Source of the DNA: JBKJUK01 sp046590705
GTDB taxonomy: Bacteria > Acidobacteriota > Thermoanaerobaculia > Gp7-AA8
Length of the DNA stretch: 17,024 bases
Assembly (NCBI GenBank): GCA_046590705.1
Contig: JBKJUK010000135.1
Span: 1 to 17,024 of the forward strand
Reading direction: 5' to 3'
The notes under the pieces: model-generated
What the model was told of the DNA's origin: nothing
The model's input: the letters and a program-made list of their open reading frames with translations, nothing else
Databases searched by the model: none
Shown here: piece after piece, positions 7,151 through 14,400 of the stretch
Position numbering within the stretch: position 1 is the first letter of the stretch
Layout: every line of letters starts with the position of its first letter
Position numbers and translations under genes: made by a program

Positions 7151-7555
7151 ATGAACATGACTGAGCGTGCATGGAGCGTTGATCAGGTGTGGGACAACCT
7201 CGGGAAGATCTTCAATCGACCTGAAGCCGAACGCTACCGGCTCATGAGCGCGGATCCGGAGTCGGCGTTTGCAACGGCCCGAAAAGAGCTGAGCGCCAGT
7301 GTTGGAGATCTCGCCAGCGGCACGCACGACATCAATGATAGCGAACCCAGGCAACTGATGATTCTGGCGCACATGGTCCTCGCCGTTCTGGGCGGTCTAC
7401 AGAAAGGAATCAGCAAGTGGCATCCCATGCCCTCGCTCGAGACCCTGACCTGGTCGAAGAAAGAAACAGCGCTCCTGCTCTGGGCGGCGAAACATGTCAC
7501 TCCGGACGAGGCAGGCTTCAACGCCGCGCGCAACTCTCAGGATAGCGCGCTGTAG
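7151..7555 (+). CDS. Hypothetical protein, unrecognised
   Basis: I do not recognise this 134-aa product. It has no signal peptide or clear membrane segment, and appears soluble and mostly helical, with an acidic/aromatic N-terminal part (WSVDQVWDNLGKIF), a hydrophobic helix near residues 75-90 (LMILAHMVLAVLGGL) and a second near 110-120. Coding on this strand is supported by balanced amino-acid use and by the absence of any better frame; the opposite-strand frames look like shadows. The start is chosen at ATG 7151, but ATG 7157 is equally possible, and neither has a strong ribosome binding site. It is a single gene, convergent with pilT. Confidence 0.6.
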   Translation: MNMTERAWSVDQVWDNLGKIFNRPEAERYRLMSADPESAFATARKELSASVGDLASGTHDINDSEPRQLMILAHMVLAVLGGLQKGISKWHPMPSLETLTWSKKETALLLWAAKHVTPDEAGFNAARNSQDSAL

Positions 7556-7576
7556 GGACGCGCAGGCAGCGCGTCC
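7556..7576. terminator. GC-rich hairpin between convergent genes
   Basis: GGACGCGC (7556-7563), a 5-nt loop AGGCA, and GCGCGTCC (7569-7576) form a perfect 8-bp stem one base after the stop codon of the 7151 gene and 62 bp past the pilT stop. No T-run follows, so it is not a classical intrinsic terminator; it may be a dispersed palindrome that slows or ends transcription. Confidence 0.45.
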
Positions 7577-7638
7577 GCAACTCGAAGCGCGCATGTGGGG
7601 CTGCTGTACCGCTTCGTCATCGCGACTGCTGCGAACAG

Positions 7639-9144
7639 TCAGGTAAGCGGTGCCGCCTCTTTCGGCAGGAATGAGATGTCGATGTTGTTCGAGCGGAACA
7701 TTCCCAGAAGAGTCGCTTTGTCGACTGCTTTGGCATAAGCCTCGGCTGGTTCGACGACCTTCCTCTTCACCAGATCGATGAGGCTGTCGTTCATCAGACA
7801 CATCCCATACTTTTTGCCGGTCTGCATGATCGAGGGAATCTGAAAGATCTTTGCTTCTCGAATTAGGTTGGCGATCGACGGAATTCCGATCATCACCTCC
7901 AGTGCCGGTACGCGCCCGCCACCGATCTTTCTGCACAGCATCTGGCTGATCACACCTTTCAGGCTACCAGCCAGCATGACCCTGATCTGTTCCTGCTGAT
8001 CGGCGGGAAACTGGTCGATGATCCGATCAACGGTCGACGCAGCGGAGGAGGTATGCAGCGTTCCGAACACCAGATGGCCGGTCTCCGCAGTCTCGATGGC
8101 AATGGCAACTGTTTCCAGGTCGCGCATTTCGCCGACCAGGACGATGTCGGGATCCTCGCGCAGAGCCGCGCGAAGAGCATCCTTGAACGAGTCGGTGTGA
8201 TCGCCGATCTGCCGTTGATTGATCAGACACTTTTTGTTGTCGTGTACGAATTCGATCGGATCCTCGATTGTGATGATGTGATCCGTGCGGTGACGATTGA
8301 TGTAGTCGACCATCGCGCAGAGTGTCGTCGACTTTCCTGATCCCGTCGGTCCGGTCACCAGCACGAGACCTTTGGCAAGAAAGCAGAGATCGAGAATCTC
8401 TTTCGAGAGCCCCATCTCTTCGGCCGTAATGATCTTGCTGGGAATCACTCGAAACACTCCGCCCAGACCTTTGCGATCGAGAAAGAAATTGCATCGGAAG
8501 CGTGAGACACCCGGGATGTCATACGCGAAGTCGGTATCGTGACGACGCTCGAACTCTTCCCGGTTCTTCTCAGGCGCAATGGGCATGAGGATTCGTTGCG
8601 TATCTTCTGCTGTAAGCGAGCCGTAGCCCGGGAGTGGTTTGATCTCCCCGTCATGTCTAACCATCGGCGTCGATCCGACTGAGATGTGAAGATCCGAAGC
8701 TCTCATTTCAAAAAGCTGCCGGAACATCGCCTCCATCATAGCCACGCTGCTCCCTGCGGTGTTCTTCGATTCCGAGGTGAGCGGAGTCGTGCCTGCGGGG
8801 GTTGTCTCGTTCATGGGATCCGGAACTTCCGGTGCACTGACACTGCCCTGAGGCAGGGCCAGGGTCGCGTGGAGCGCTCCTTCCCGGACTTCAGCGAGCA
8901 CCTTGATGCGCCCGATCTCGGCCAGCGTGATCATCCATTCAGCGCGTCCGCTGGCCATGGCCTGACGAACCTCTGCAGTAATCACAGGCATCAGCAGTTG
9001 CTGGATAGTGGCCGAGGTCTGCTGGGGGCTGTTGACCTCCCGCTCGCCGGCGTCATTCACGATGACCAGTCTGCGTCCGGGGATCAGCCGGAGTTCCCGG
9101 CCTCCCGCCTTGGCAGTTTCACGCAGCAATAGTTCGAGCGACAA
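7639..9144 (-). CDS. pilT: PilT-type type IV pilus retraction ATPase with extra N-terminal module
   Basis: This is a hexameric cytoplasmic ATPase of the PilT/PilU branch, which retracts type IV pili for twitching motility. From about residue 135 it is a full PilT: ASDLHISVG (149-157), Walker A GPTGSGKS (265-272), Asp box IEDPIEF, Walker B VLVGEMRD, His box HLVFGTLHT, and a C-terminal SIANLIRE close to the PilT signature AIRNLIRE. At 501 aa it is about 130-150 residues longer than usual. The extra N-terminal part (5-98) reads like a second, degenerate copy of the PilT N-domain, joined by a Thr/Ser/Pro linker (about 100-132). Start is TTG 9144 with GAGGAG seven nt upstream, inside the end of the preceding gene (4-bp gap). 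No other pilus gene is in the window. Confidence 0.92.
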   Translation of the reverse strand: MSLELLLRETAKAGGRELRLIPGRRLVIVNDAGEREVNSPQQTSATIQQLLMPVITAEVRQAMASGRAEWMITLAEIGRIKVLAEVREGALHATLALPQGSVSAPEVPDPMNETTPAGTTPLTSESKNTAGSSVAMMEAMFRQLFEMRASDLHISVGSTPMVRHDGEIKPLPGYGSLTAEDTQRILMPIAPEKNREEFERRHDTDFAYDIPGVSRFRCNFFLDRKGLGGVFRVIPSKIITAEEMGLSKEILDLCFLAKGLVLVTGPTGSGKSTTLCAMVDYINRHRTDHIITIEDPIEFVHDNKKCLINQRQIGDHTDSFKDALRAALREDPDIVLVGEMRDLETVAIAIETAETGHLVFGTLHTSSAASTVDRIIDQFPADQQEQIRVMLAGSLKGVISQMLCRKIGGGRVPALEVMIGIPSIANLIREAKIFQIPSIMQTGKKYGMCLMNDSLIDLVKRKVVEPAEAYAKAVDKATLLGMFRSNNIDISFLPKEAAPLT

Positions 9145-9148
9145 TAGA

Positions 9149-9616
9149 TTACTCCTCAGTTAGTTCCCTGATGTTGATTACCTGCGATTTCCGAATCAGA
9201 AGCATCCGCTTTCCGTCCCAGAGCGGCAGAAAGATATCGGGTTGATTGATGAAGTCGAGCACTCGAGTGTGTCCCTCAGGCATCTCGATCGTAAGCAGAC
9301 CTTCGAGACGTTGAGTGCCGCAGAATACTTCGACGAACCTGGTCTTCACGAAGGGAGTGTCCGACTCCTCTGGTATGTCCGGCGGCACATAGCCGAGGAA
9401 AAGGATCTGGTCCCGATTGATCAGGATCGAAACCTCGGCGTCTCGAGGACGGAACGGGAAGAAGGGCCGGCTCTCGTTGATCCACTCGTAAGGTGTCATC
9501 GTTCCCGAGCGGTGCGCCGACAGTGCCGGCAAATAGATCGTGCCCGCACGCGACTCGCCCGCAAGACTCACGATCTCCACTTCGAGTGCGTTGGTCGGAA
9601 TCCTCAACTCGTTCAT
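9149..9616 (-). CDS. Hypothetical beta-rich protein with internal duplication, upstream of pilT
   Basis: I do not recognise a named family with confidence. The 155-aa product has no signal peptide or membrane segment. It appears to be two copies of a roughly 65-residue unit: copy 1 (about 11-77) contains WINESRPFFPF and later VSILINRDQILFL, and copy 2 (about 92-152) contains DFINQPDIFLPL and later MLLIRKSQVINI. Both follow the pattern of an early Gly-centred strand turn, then (W/F)IN-x(4-5)-F-x-P, then L-I-(N/K)-R-x-(D/S)-Q-(I/V). The gene sits 4 bp ahead of pilT and carries the pilT ribosome binding site in its last codons, so the two are co-expressed and a role in pilus control or assembly is a reasonable inference. 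The ATG at 9616 lacks an obvious Shine-Dalgarno sequence. Confidence 0.78.
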   Translation of the reverse strand: MNELRIPTNALEVEIVSLAGESRAGTIYLPALSAHRSGTMTPYEWINESRPFFPFRPRDAEVSILINRDQILFLGYVPPDIPEESDTPFVKTRFVEVFCGTQRLEGLLTIEMPEGHTRVLDFINQPDIFLPLWDGKRMLLIRKSQVINIRELTEE

Positions 9617-9625
9617 GAAGCGCTG

Positions 9626-9654
9626 AGTATGAGCGCGGATTCACGTTCTCGCAA
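9626..9654 (-). promoter_or_regulatory. Candidate promoter for the 9616-pilT unit
   Basis: On the minus strand TTGCGA (9654-9649), a 17-nt spacer and CATACT (9631-9626) give a weak sigma-70-like pair, four of six matches in each box. It would start transcription about 3 nt before the ATG, suggesting a very short leader, which fits the missing Shine-Dalgarno. Low confidence. Confidence 0.25.
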
Positions 9655-9691
9655 TCCTCGAAGCGAGGTGACTTCTTTCCGCTACGCTCCT

Positions 9692-9723
9692 ACTCCGGCC
9701 CCCAGACCCCGGCCCCCGGCCTG
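9692..9723 (+). repeat. GC-rich 32-bp dispersed repeat, copy B
   Basis: This is the second copy of the 32-bp motif with core CCGGCCYCCMGACYCCGGCC; 28 of 32 positions agree with copy A (6072) and 28 of 32 with copy C (11558, opposite strand). It lies between the divergent pilT-unit and M23-peptidase promoters. Confidence 0.75.
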
Positions 9724-9743
9724 CTACTTCCGACTGCCCCGAT

Positions 9744-9773
9744 TTGAGTGCACTGCCAGCCCGATGTTATATT
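9744..9773 (+). promoter_or_regulatory. Candidate sigma-70 promoter for the M23-bactofilin unit
   Basis: TTGAGT (9744-9749), an 18-nt spacer and TATATT (9768-9773) match the consensus at four and five of six positions. Transcription would begin near 9780, about 14 nt before the ATG at 9794. Confidence 0.45.
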
Positions 9774-9793
9774 GACCGACCCAACATGCAATC

Positions 9794-10825
9794 ATGATCG
9801 AGATCCAGATTCATCCGGGCGACATCCGCCGGAACATCCGCTACTACTTCCTCGGACGCGGCGCCGTGAGGACGATCGTCCTGCTCGCTTCTCTGCTCCT
9901 GCTCATGGTGATCGGCTCCATGGCCGTCGCACCAACGGTGATTCGCAGGGTTTACCGGAGTAACTTTCTTCGGGTCATGCAGAAAGAGAGCGTCGAGCAG
10001 CATGTCTCCCTGCGCAAGCATGTTCAGGAAATGGACCTGCTCGAGAAGCATCTCGATAGTCAAAGAGTCAGAGTCGAAAAACTGATCACGGTTTACGGGC
10101 TCGACACCGCCACAGCAGGAAAAGGTGGTCTTCAGCTTCCCGGCAGATCGTTCTCTTCCGGTGATGAACTGGAGGATGCGCGAAAGCAGGAGATCGATCT
10201 CAAGCGTTCGGTGCTGCGCCTGCGCCGCCAGCTCGAGCTGATCGCAACCTACGAGCGCGAGAACGCATCGATGGTCCGCCACACACCTTCGATCATGCCG
10301 CTTCCGGCCGAGCAGTTCGTCCTCACGTCACCCTTCGGTTCCAGAATCTCGCCTTTCACGAAGACTGCGGATTTTCACAAGGGCCTCGACCTCGCATCAC
10401 CCCTCGGAACTCCAATCGTGGCCACTGCAGATGGCGTGGTTACGTTCGCCGGCCGCTATCCCATTTCGCAGAGCGTGGCCTGGTGGCGCTTCGGGAATGT
10501 CGTCGTCGTGAATCACGCGGACCGCTTCATTACCATCTATGGGCATTGCGATACGACCCAGGTCGTCACCGGGCAGCAGATTCGTCAGGGTCAGGTGATT
10601 GCCACGGTAGGTTCGACCGGGTGGAGCACGAATTCACACCTTCATTACGAGGTGCGATCGGACATGCAAAGTGTCGGAACCTTCGAGCCGATCGACCCAC
10701 GCATTTACATTCTCGATTACCTCTGGACCAACGAAGAGAAGCTGCTGATCAGCGCACGGAAGTCGAAGGATTACCGAAACTTCGATCCACTTCCCACGGC
10801 GTTCATCGGAAGAAGGAGAAGCTGA
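9794..10825 (+). CDS. Membrane-anchored M23 (LytM-type) peptidoglycan endopeptidase
   Basis: This 343-aa protein has a short cytoplasmic N-terminus, one membrane segment (about 27-47), a helical, probably coiled-coil stalk (about 58-100 and 125-160) and a C-terminal periplasmic M23 domain. The zinc and catalytic residues are all present: SPFGSRISP, HKGLD (His195, Asp199), YGH (His251) and HLH (His282, His284), so it should be an active endopeptidase cutting peptide cross-links. Its stop overlaps the next start as TGATG, and the next gene is bactofilin-like. M23 peptidases beside bactofilins are a known arrangement in which the cytoskeletal polymer positions wall remodelling. The basic, RNIRYYFLGRG-type N-terminus could contact that polymer. 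ATG 9794 has only a weak ribosome binding site. Confidence 0.93.
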   Translation: MIEIQIHPGDIRRNIRYYFLGRGAVRTIVLLASLLLLMVIGSMAVAPTVIRRVYRSNFLRVMQKESVEQHVSLRKHVQEMDLLEKHLDSQRVRVEKLITVYGLDTATAGKGGLQLPGRSFSSGDELEDARKQEIDLKRSVLRLRRQLELIATYERENASMVRHTPSIMPLPAEQFVLTSPFGSRISPFTKTADFHKGLDLASPLGTPIVATADGVVTFAGRYPISQSVAWWRFGNVVVVNHADRFITIYGHCDTTQVVTGQQIRQGQVIATVGSTGWSTNSHLHYEVRSDMQSVGTFEPIDPRIYILDYLWTNEEKLLISARKSKDYRNFDPLPTAFIGRRRS

Positions 10826-11547
10826 TGTCGAGTGCCGCGGATGCAGCATCGAATTTCCCGACCATGATCATCCCCAAGGGGACGGACATCCGCATCAACG
10901 AGAAGGGTCAGCTTTCCATCCGCACGCCTGGGAATCTCGTGATTCAGAATTCTGGCAACTACTCCGAACTCGAATCGACCAACGGCTCGATTCGTATCGA
11001 GGAGAACGTGCACGTAGAGGCCGTGACGGTGCGGGCAGCGCAAGTCTGTTACGTGCAGGGAACGCTCACTGCATGGCGCGTGAAGGCCAAAAAGATCTCT
11101 CTCGAAGAACGCGCCAAAGCCTACATCATGCTGCAGGAAGCAGAGCAACTCGATCTTGCCAAGACCAGCCGTCTGGTAGGGAACTTCGGAAACGAAAAAG
11201 AGATTTACCTGATGCTCGGAAAATTCACCCCGCAGCTCAAGGAACTTCCTGCCAGTCTGGACATGCAGTCGGACCCGTCGCTCCCGGAAGCCGTTACCGT
11301 CCAGCCCGAACAGCTACCGGAATCTGTGCAGCAGGCACTGATGATTCTCGAGAAGGAAGTGCGGCGTCCCGACCTCGATCCCGCATCTTCGGAGGCGCTG
11401 CGCGAAGTAGTCTTCGCGATCCGCGACAGAAATTTGTCGCGCGTCTCTGCGATCTACCAGCAGGCTTTCAGCGAACTCGCCTCGCCATCCGACTCGCTGA
11501 AGCGGGCCTACGATCTGCTGCACGGTACGTTCGTAAAGGCGCAGTAA
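10825..11547 (+). CDS. Bactofilin-like polymer-forming protein (tentative)
   Basis: The 240-aa product has no signal peptide. Residues about 20-90 form short alternating strands with Gly/Asn turns and repeating hydrophobic positions (IRINEKGQLSIRTPGNLVI, then IRIEENVHVEAVTV, AAQVCYVQGTLTAWRVKAKKI), which suits the beta-helix of a bactofilin. Residues from about 90 are helical and charged, unlike a minimal bactofilin, with a C-terminal helical tail (150-240). The match to the family is by pattern and by neighbour (M23 peptidase), not by a strict motif. ATG 10825 overlaps the M23 stop by one base and follows GAAGGAG at good spacing, so the two genes are co-translated. Likely role: a cytoplasmic scaffold that localises the peptidase. 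Confidence 0.6.
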   Translation: MSSAADAASNFPTMIIPKGTDIRINEKGQLSIRTPGNLVIQNSGNYSELESTNGSIRIEENVHVEAVTVRAAQVCYVQGTLTAWRVKAKKISLEERAKAYIMLQEAEQLDLAKTSRLVGNFGNEKEIYLMLGKFTPQLKELPASLDMQSDPSLPEAVTVQPEQLPESVQQALMILEKEVRRPDLDPASSEALREVVFAIRDRNLSRVSAIYQQAFSELASPSDSLKRAYDLLHGTFVKAQ

Positions 11548-11557
11548 CTGGCAGGGA

Positions 11558-11589
11558 CAGGCCGGGGGCCGGAGTCGGGAGGCCGGGGT
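11558..11589 (-). repeat. GC-rich 32-bp dispersed repeat, copy C
   Basis: This is the reverse-strand copy of the 32-bp motif: 28 of 32 identical to copy B and 26 of 32 to copy A. It starts 10 bp after the stop of the bactofilin-like gene. Confidence 0.72.
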
Positions 11590-11618
11590 AGAAGCTAAAC
11601 CTAACGACAGTCTCGCTG

Positions 11619-11700
11619 GTAGGGGCGAACTGCGTTCGCCCGCTCTCCCGTCTGCACTCGATGCTGCACCGAGGAGCGGGCGCGCGCAACGCTCCCCTAC
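11619..11700. repeat. Imperfect inverted repeat, GTAGGGG...CGCCCGCTC type
   Basis: Arm 11619-11645 (GTAGGGGCG...CGCCCGCTC) is imperfectly complementary to 11674-11700 (GAGCGGGCG...CTCCCCTAC); the arm ends pair exactly and the middles differ. The left arm also holds its own small palindrome (GGGCGAACTGCGTTCGCCC). It lies between the convergent bactofilin-like and zinc-ribbon genes. With copy C of the GC-rich repeat it fills most of the 11548-11786 gap, in which I see no gene. Confidence 0.7.
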
Positions 11701-11750
11701 TGACACTTCCGCGCACGCCTATTTTTGAATGGTCCACTCTCGTGTGACGC

Positions 11751-11783
11751 CTTCCGACGAGAAGACCGAGTCTTCGGTGGAAG
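11751..11783. terminator. Possible hairpin at the 3' end of the zinc-ribbon gene
   Basis: GAAGAC (11761-11766), a 3-nt loop and GTCTTC (11770-11775) form a perfect 6-bp stem, extended by CTTCC (11751-11755) pairing with GGAAG (11779-11783) across a small internal loop. It starts 4 bp past the stop codon of the gene ending at 11787. No T-run follows, so the terminator role is tentative. Confidence 0.35.
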
Positions 11784-11786
11784 GGT

Positions 11787-12005
11787 TCAGGCGGATGGTG
11801 CGTACGATTCCAGTGCTCCACATCCCGGGCACCTGAAGGTAATCACTGGAAGTGCCTCTTTGCGGTCAACGATCAACCCGCCCCAGGTTGATTGAGGAAT
11901 GCCTGGCGTCCAGTTTTCCTGCAGGTCGGCGCCGAGGGCGCGGTCGGAGATCAGACCTTGTTCCATCGTGGTTTTGCAGCGAAGGCATTCGATTTTTTCG
12001 GGCAC
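11787..12005 (-). CDS. Small zinc-ribbon protein
   Basis: The 72-aa product has two Cys pairs, CLRC (Cys7, Cys10) and CPGC (Cys59, Cys62), spaced as in a single zinc ribbon, with KTTMEQGLIS after the first pair and FRCPGCGALESYA at the end. This resembles a widespread family of short proteins of the form CxxC-x-MExG...CPxCG (I believe DUF6487-like, not verified). Function is unknown; such proteins are cytoplasmic and may bind nucleic acid or partner proteins. GTG 12005 follows GGAGA at a 7-nt spacer. The frame is open to 12200 but the upstream part lacks a plausible start and looks non-coding. It is 195 bp downstream of the channel-like gene, in the same direction; that gap holds nothing I can name. 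Confidence 0.75.
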   Translation of the reverse strand: MPEKIECLRCKTTMEQGLISDRALGADLQENWTPGIPQSTWGGLIVDRKEALPVITFRCPGCGALESYAPSA

Positions 12006-12200
12006 GTTCAGATCTCCATTCAGTTTAGTTGAATCAGGATAACGCGGGCAGCTTCGCAGAGGTGACTTCGCGCAAATGAATGCGAGTTGAGCGGCATCGT
12101 TTTTCGACTTGTTGAATGAGCAGCGAACGGCAGCTCCCGGGTGATCAATCCGTATGAGGCGTTGCGTGCGTCCTCGGTCCGACCGATTCTCCGGACTCAT

Positions 12201-14345
12201 TCAAAAAAACACGATCACCGTAATACCAAGCAACAAAAGCATGAGCAGGGGCCAGTAGAGAATTCGGGGAATCTCGTTCTCCGCGAACGTCACCAGCTTC
12301 CACTGACTGTCGCGCGTGACCAGGAAAGAGTTGATCATCACGATGGCGACCATCAGATACATCAGCAGGTAGTAGTACTCGAGATACAGGACTTCAGGCG
12401 CGCTGAAGGTGTCGCGTGTTTTCGAGTGTGCCAGAGCGATGGTGAAGAAGAGGCTGGCAATGGCCCCGAACACACCCCACGGCTTTTCCTTCGAAGTCAC
12501 ATTCATCATGTTCGCGAAAAGCATCCAGGCGATCATGGCCAGCGGGAAGAGATTCGACAGAAATGGTCCTCCCCAGGAACGTTGCAGGAGGATGTTGAAA
12601 GCCAGCTCTGGAGTCATACCGGGTCCGACTTCGGGTGGGAGCCCGAGGGTGGACTGATAATCGTTCTGCTGGTAGTCGTAGAAGGACTTCTTCGCGGTCC
12701 ATCCACCTAGCACCAGAGACCCGTCGAGGCCAGGGAGCGACGCCGGATCGGTCTCCGCGACTGTGGCGAGATCGGGCGTCAGAAGAACCGCTTGCTGGAA
12801 GGACTTCGACCAGATGCGCATCTCGATATCCTGGCGGTCGAAGGGATAGCGCTTGTAGTTGAACGGCTGCCGGAGCGTAACCTTGAAGGTGTAGCCCACG
12901 AGTTCCCCAGACGAGTTGCTCGAACGATAGGCCTCCGTGAGTGAAGTGCTCGTGGCATCGGGGAATGTCACCCCACGCACGAAATCCTTCGGCAGTGAAA
13001 GGTCGTAGCGCTGCCAGATATACCCACCGACGGTCACGTTATTCGCGCTGTTGAATTCGACCGACTGGACGTAGACGCCGGTAGGGATGATTGGAAGTGG
13101 AGTTTGTGTCACCGCGCTGATTCGATCCGTAACCGCTCGCTGATAGAGTTGTAGCGAGGCCGGATCGAGGATTTGTACTTTGCCATGAGAATCGGTGTTC
13201 AATCGGTTCAGGTGAAGGGCAAGGATCGCCGCAATTCCCGCAGCAATCACCAGAGCGGTGACGCCTACCAGCCTCCACCAGGGCACGATACCTTCGCGGT
13301 CGACGCGAAGGAGCAGTGCGGCCAGCGCAATGAGAAGAAGGACCAGGCTCGTCACTCCGAGCACCATCATGCGATAGCGAAGGCGTACGTCTCCCAGCAT
13401 CTCGTTCTCGTGTAGATCGAAGCCCAGCGTCCAGCCTGTCTTTGCGATGGGACGTCCCAGCAACAAACTTCGGCGCCCCGTTCTCGTTTCCTGAAAAGAA
13501 ATCAGCTCGGTATCGCCCCTGACAACACGTTGCAGTGCTCCAGCGCGGGCCAGGTCACCCCTCGATCGAGCTTGAGTGGCAGCCGTCGAGCTTCTCGCGT
13601 AAAGCTCAGGTATCGGGTGGGCCAGGTAACGCCCCTCTGGCGACAGAATAAAACCGTATCCCGATGATCCAATTCGCAACGTGCGCAAGGTCTGATTCAG
13701 CGCGTCCACGGCAATCGCCGCGAATACGACACCGACCACCTGATCGCGGCCACCAAGATCGGGTTCGATCAGTGGAACTGCGTATTGAACGACGAATGTC
13801 TGCAGTGTGGTCGAAAGAAATGGGTCAGACCAATTTTGCTGCTGCTGAGAGTCGCGAAACCATGCCGTAGTCGGATAGTCCGTAGCGATCGATTTCAGCG
13901 ATGTCGTTCCTGAACTATTTTCAGCCAGCATGCCGTACAGCGAACCGGGACTTCCGAGCCTTCCGGGCTGAAGTGCCACCCCAACAGCTGTCACATCAGG
14001 ATTCGCGGCACCCACGCTGGAAACGGCGGCATTAATCGCAGCGGGAGTCAGCGTGACGTTGGTGATCCTGGCGCGAAGGGTCTCGGCGGCGGCCTGAGCC
14101 AGGTCATGCTGTACAGCGAGCTTTTTTTCCGCGTTCCCCGCGGCCACGAGCACCTCAGTCATGACCCGTCTGCGTTGTCGCTGCTTGTCCAGCTCGGCCA
14201 GCCCGAACATCGAACCGGAAACGATCAGAAGCAGAACCACCAGAGCCACCAGCCACTTTGGAGATGCTGTACGCCGCGACGGACCGGCCTCGTTGCCGGA
14301 CAAATCTCTGACGGGAGCCACTTCGATGTTCTGTTCTTCTGACAA
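12201..14345 (-). CDS. Cache sensor domain fused to a pentameric ligand-gated ion channel-like module
   Basis: Residue numbers count from the alternative ATG at 14399 (732 aa); the preferred TTG 14345 (GGAGA at 7 nt) removes the first 18. Seven membrane segments are visible: 49-69, 344-365, 375-397, then four at about 611-633, 641-660, 672-694 and 711-732. Between the first two lies a roughly 270-residue extracytoplasmic region with Cache-sensor character (an N-terminal helix, WSDPFLS, VVGVVFAAIAVDAL, YGFILSPEGRYLAHP, GWTLGFDL). Residues about 400-610 resemble the pLGIC extracellular domain: GVYVQSVEFN, YIWQRYDLSLP, and the Pro-loop equivalent FNYKRYPFDRQ (513-523), followed by ELAFNILLQRS and M1 containing FPLA. 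Four TM helices with a short M3-M4 loop and an extracellular C-terminus fit prokaryotic pLGICs, and the predicted topology is self-consistent. It follows the ATP-grasp gene directly. Confidence 0.75.
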   Translation of the reverse strand: MSEEQNIEVAPVRDLSGNEAGPSRRTASPKWLVALVVLLLIVSGSMFGLAELDKQRQRRRVMTEVLVAAGNAEKKLAVQHDLAQAAAETLRARITNVTLTPAAINAAVSSVGAANPDVTAVGVALQPGRLGSPGSLYGMLAENSSGTTSLKSIATDYPTTAWFRDSQQQQNWSDPFLSTTLQTFVVQYAVPLIEPDLGGRDQVVGVVFAAIAVDALNQTLRTLRIGSSGYGFILSPEGRYLAHPIPELYARSSTAATQARSRGDLARAGALQRVVRGDTELISFQETRTGRRSLLLGRPIAKTGWTLGFDLHENEMLGDVRLRYRMMVLGVTSLVLLLIALAALLLRVDREGIVPWWRLVGVTALVIAAGIAAILALHLNRLNTDSHGKVQILDPASLQLYQRAVTDRISAVTQTPLPIIPTGVYVQSVEFNSANNVTVGGYIWQRYDLSLPKDFVRGVTFPDATSTSLTEAYRSSNSSGELVGYTFKVTLRQPFNYKRYPFDRQDIEMRIWSKSFQQAVLLTPDLATVAETDPASLPGLDGSLVLGGWTAKKSFYDYQQNDYQSTLGLPPEVGPGMTPELAFNILLQRSWGGPFLSNLFPLAMIAWMLFANMMNVTSKEKPWGVFGAIASLFFTIALAHSKTRDTFSAPEVLYLEYYYLLMYLMVAIVMINSFLVTRDSQWKLVTFAENEIPRILYWPLLMLLLLGITVIVFF

Positions 14346-14400
14346 GATGGTTTCTCCGATTTCGGTGCCGAAGAGAATACACCGCTGCAGCGGTCGCATC

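Noticed and set aside
12006..12200. Upstream extension of the zinc-ribbon frame
   Set aside because: There is no credible start or conserved motif before GTG 12005, which has its own ribosome binding site; the extension is low in protein-like character.
12141..12710. Plus-strand 189-aa open frame
   Set aside because: It lies opposite the last part of the channel-like gene and has a His/Gln/Arg-rich composition typical of an antisense shadow.
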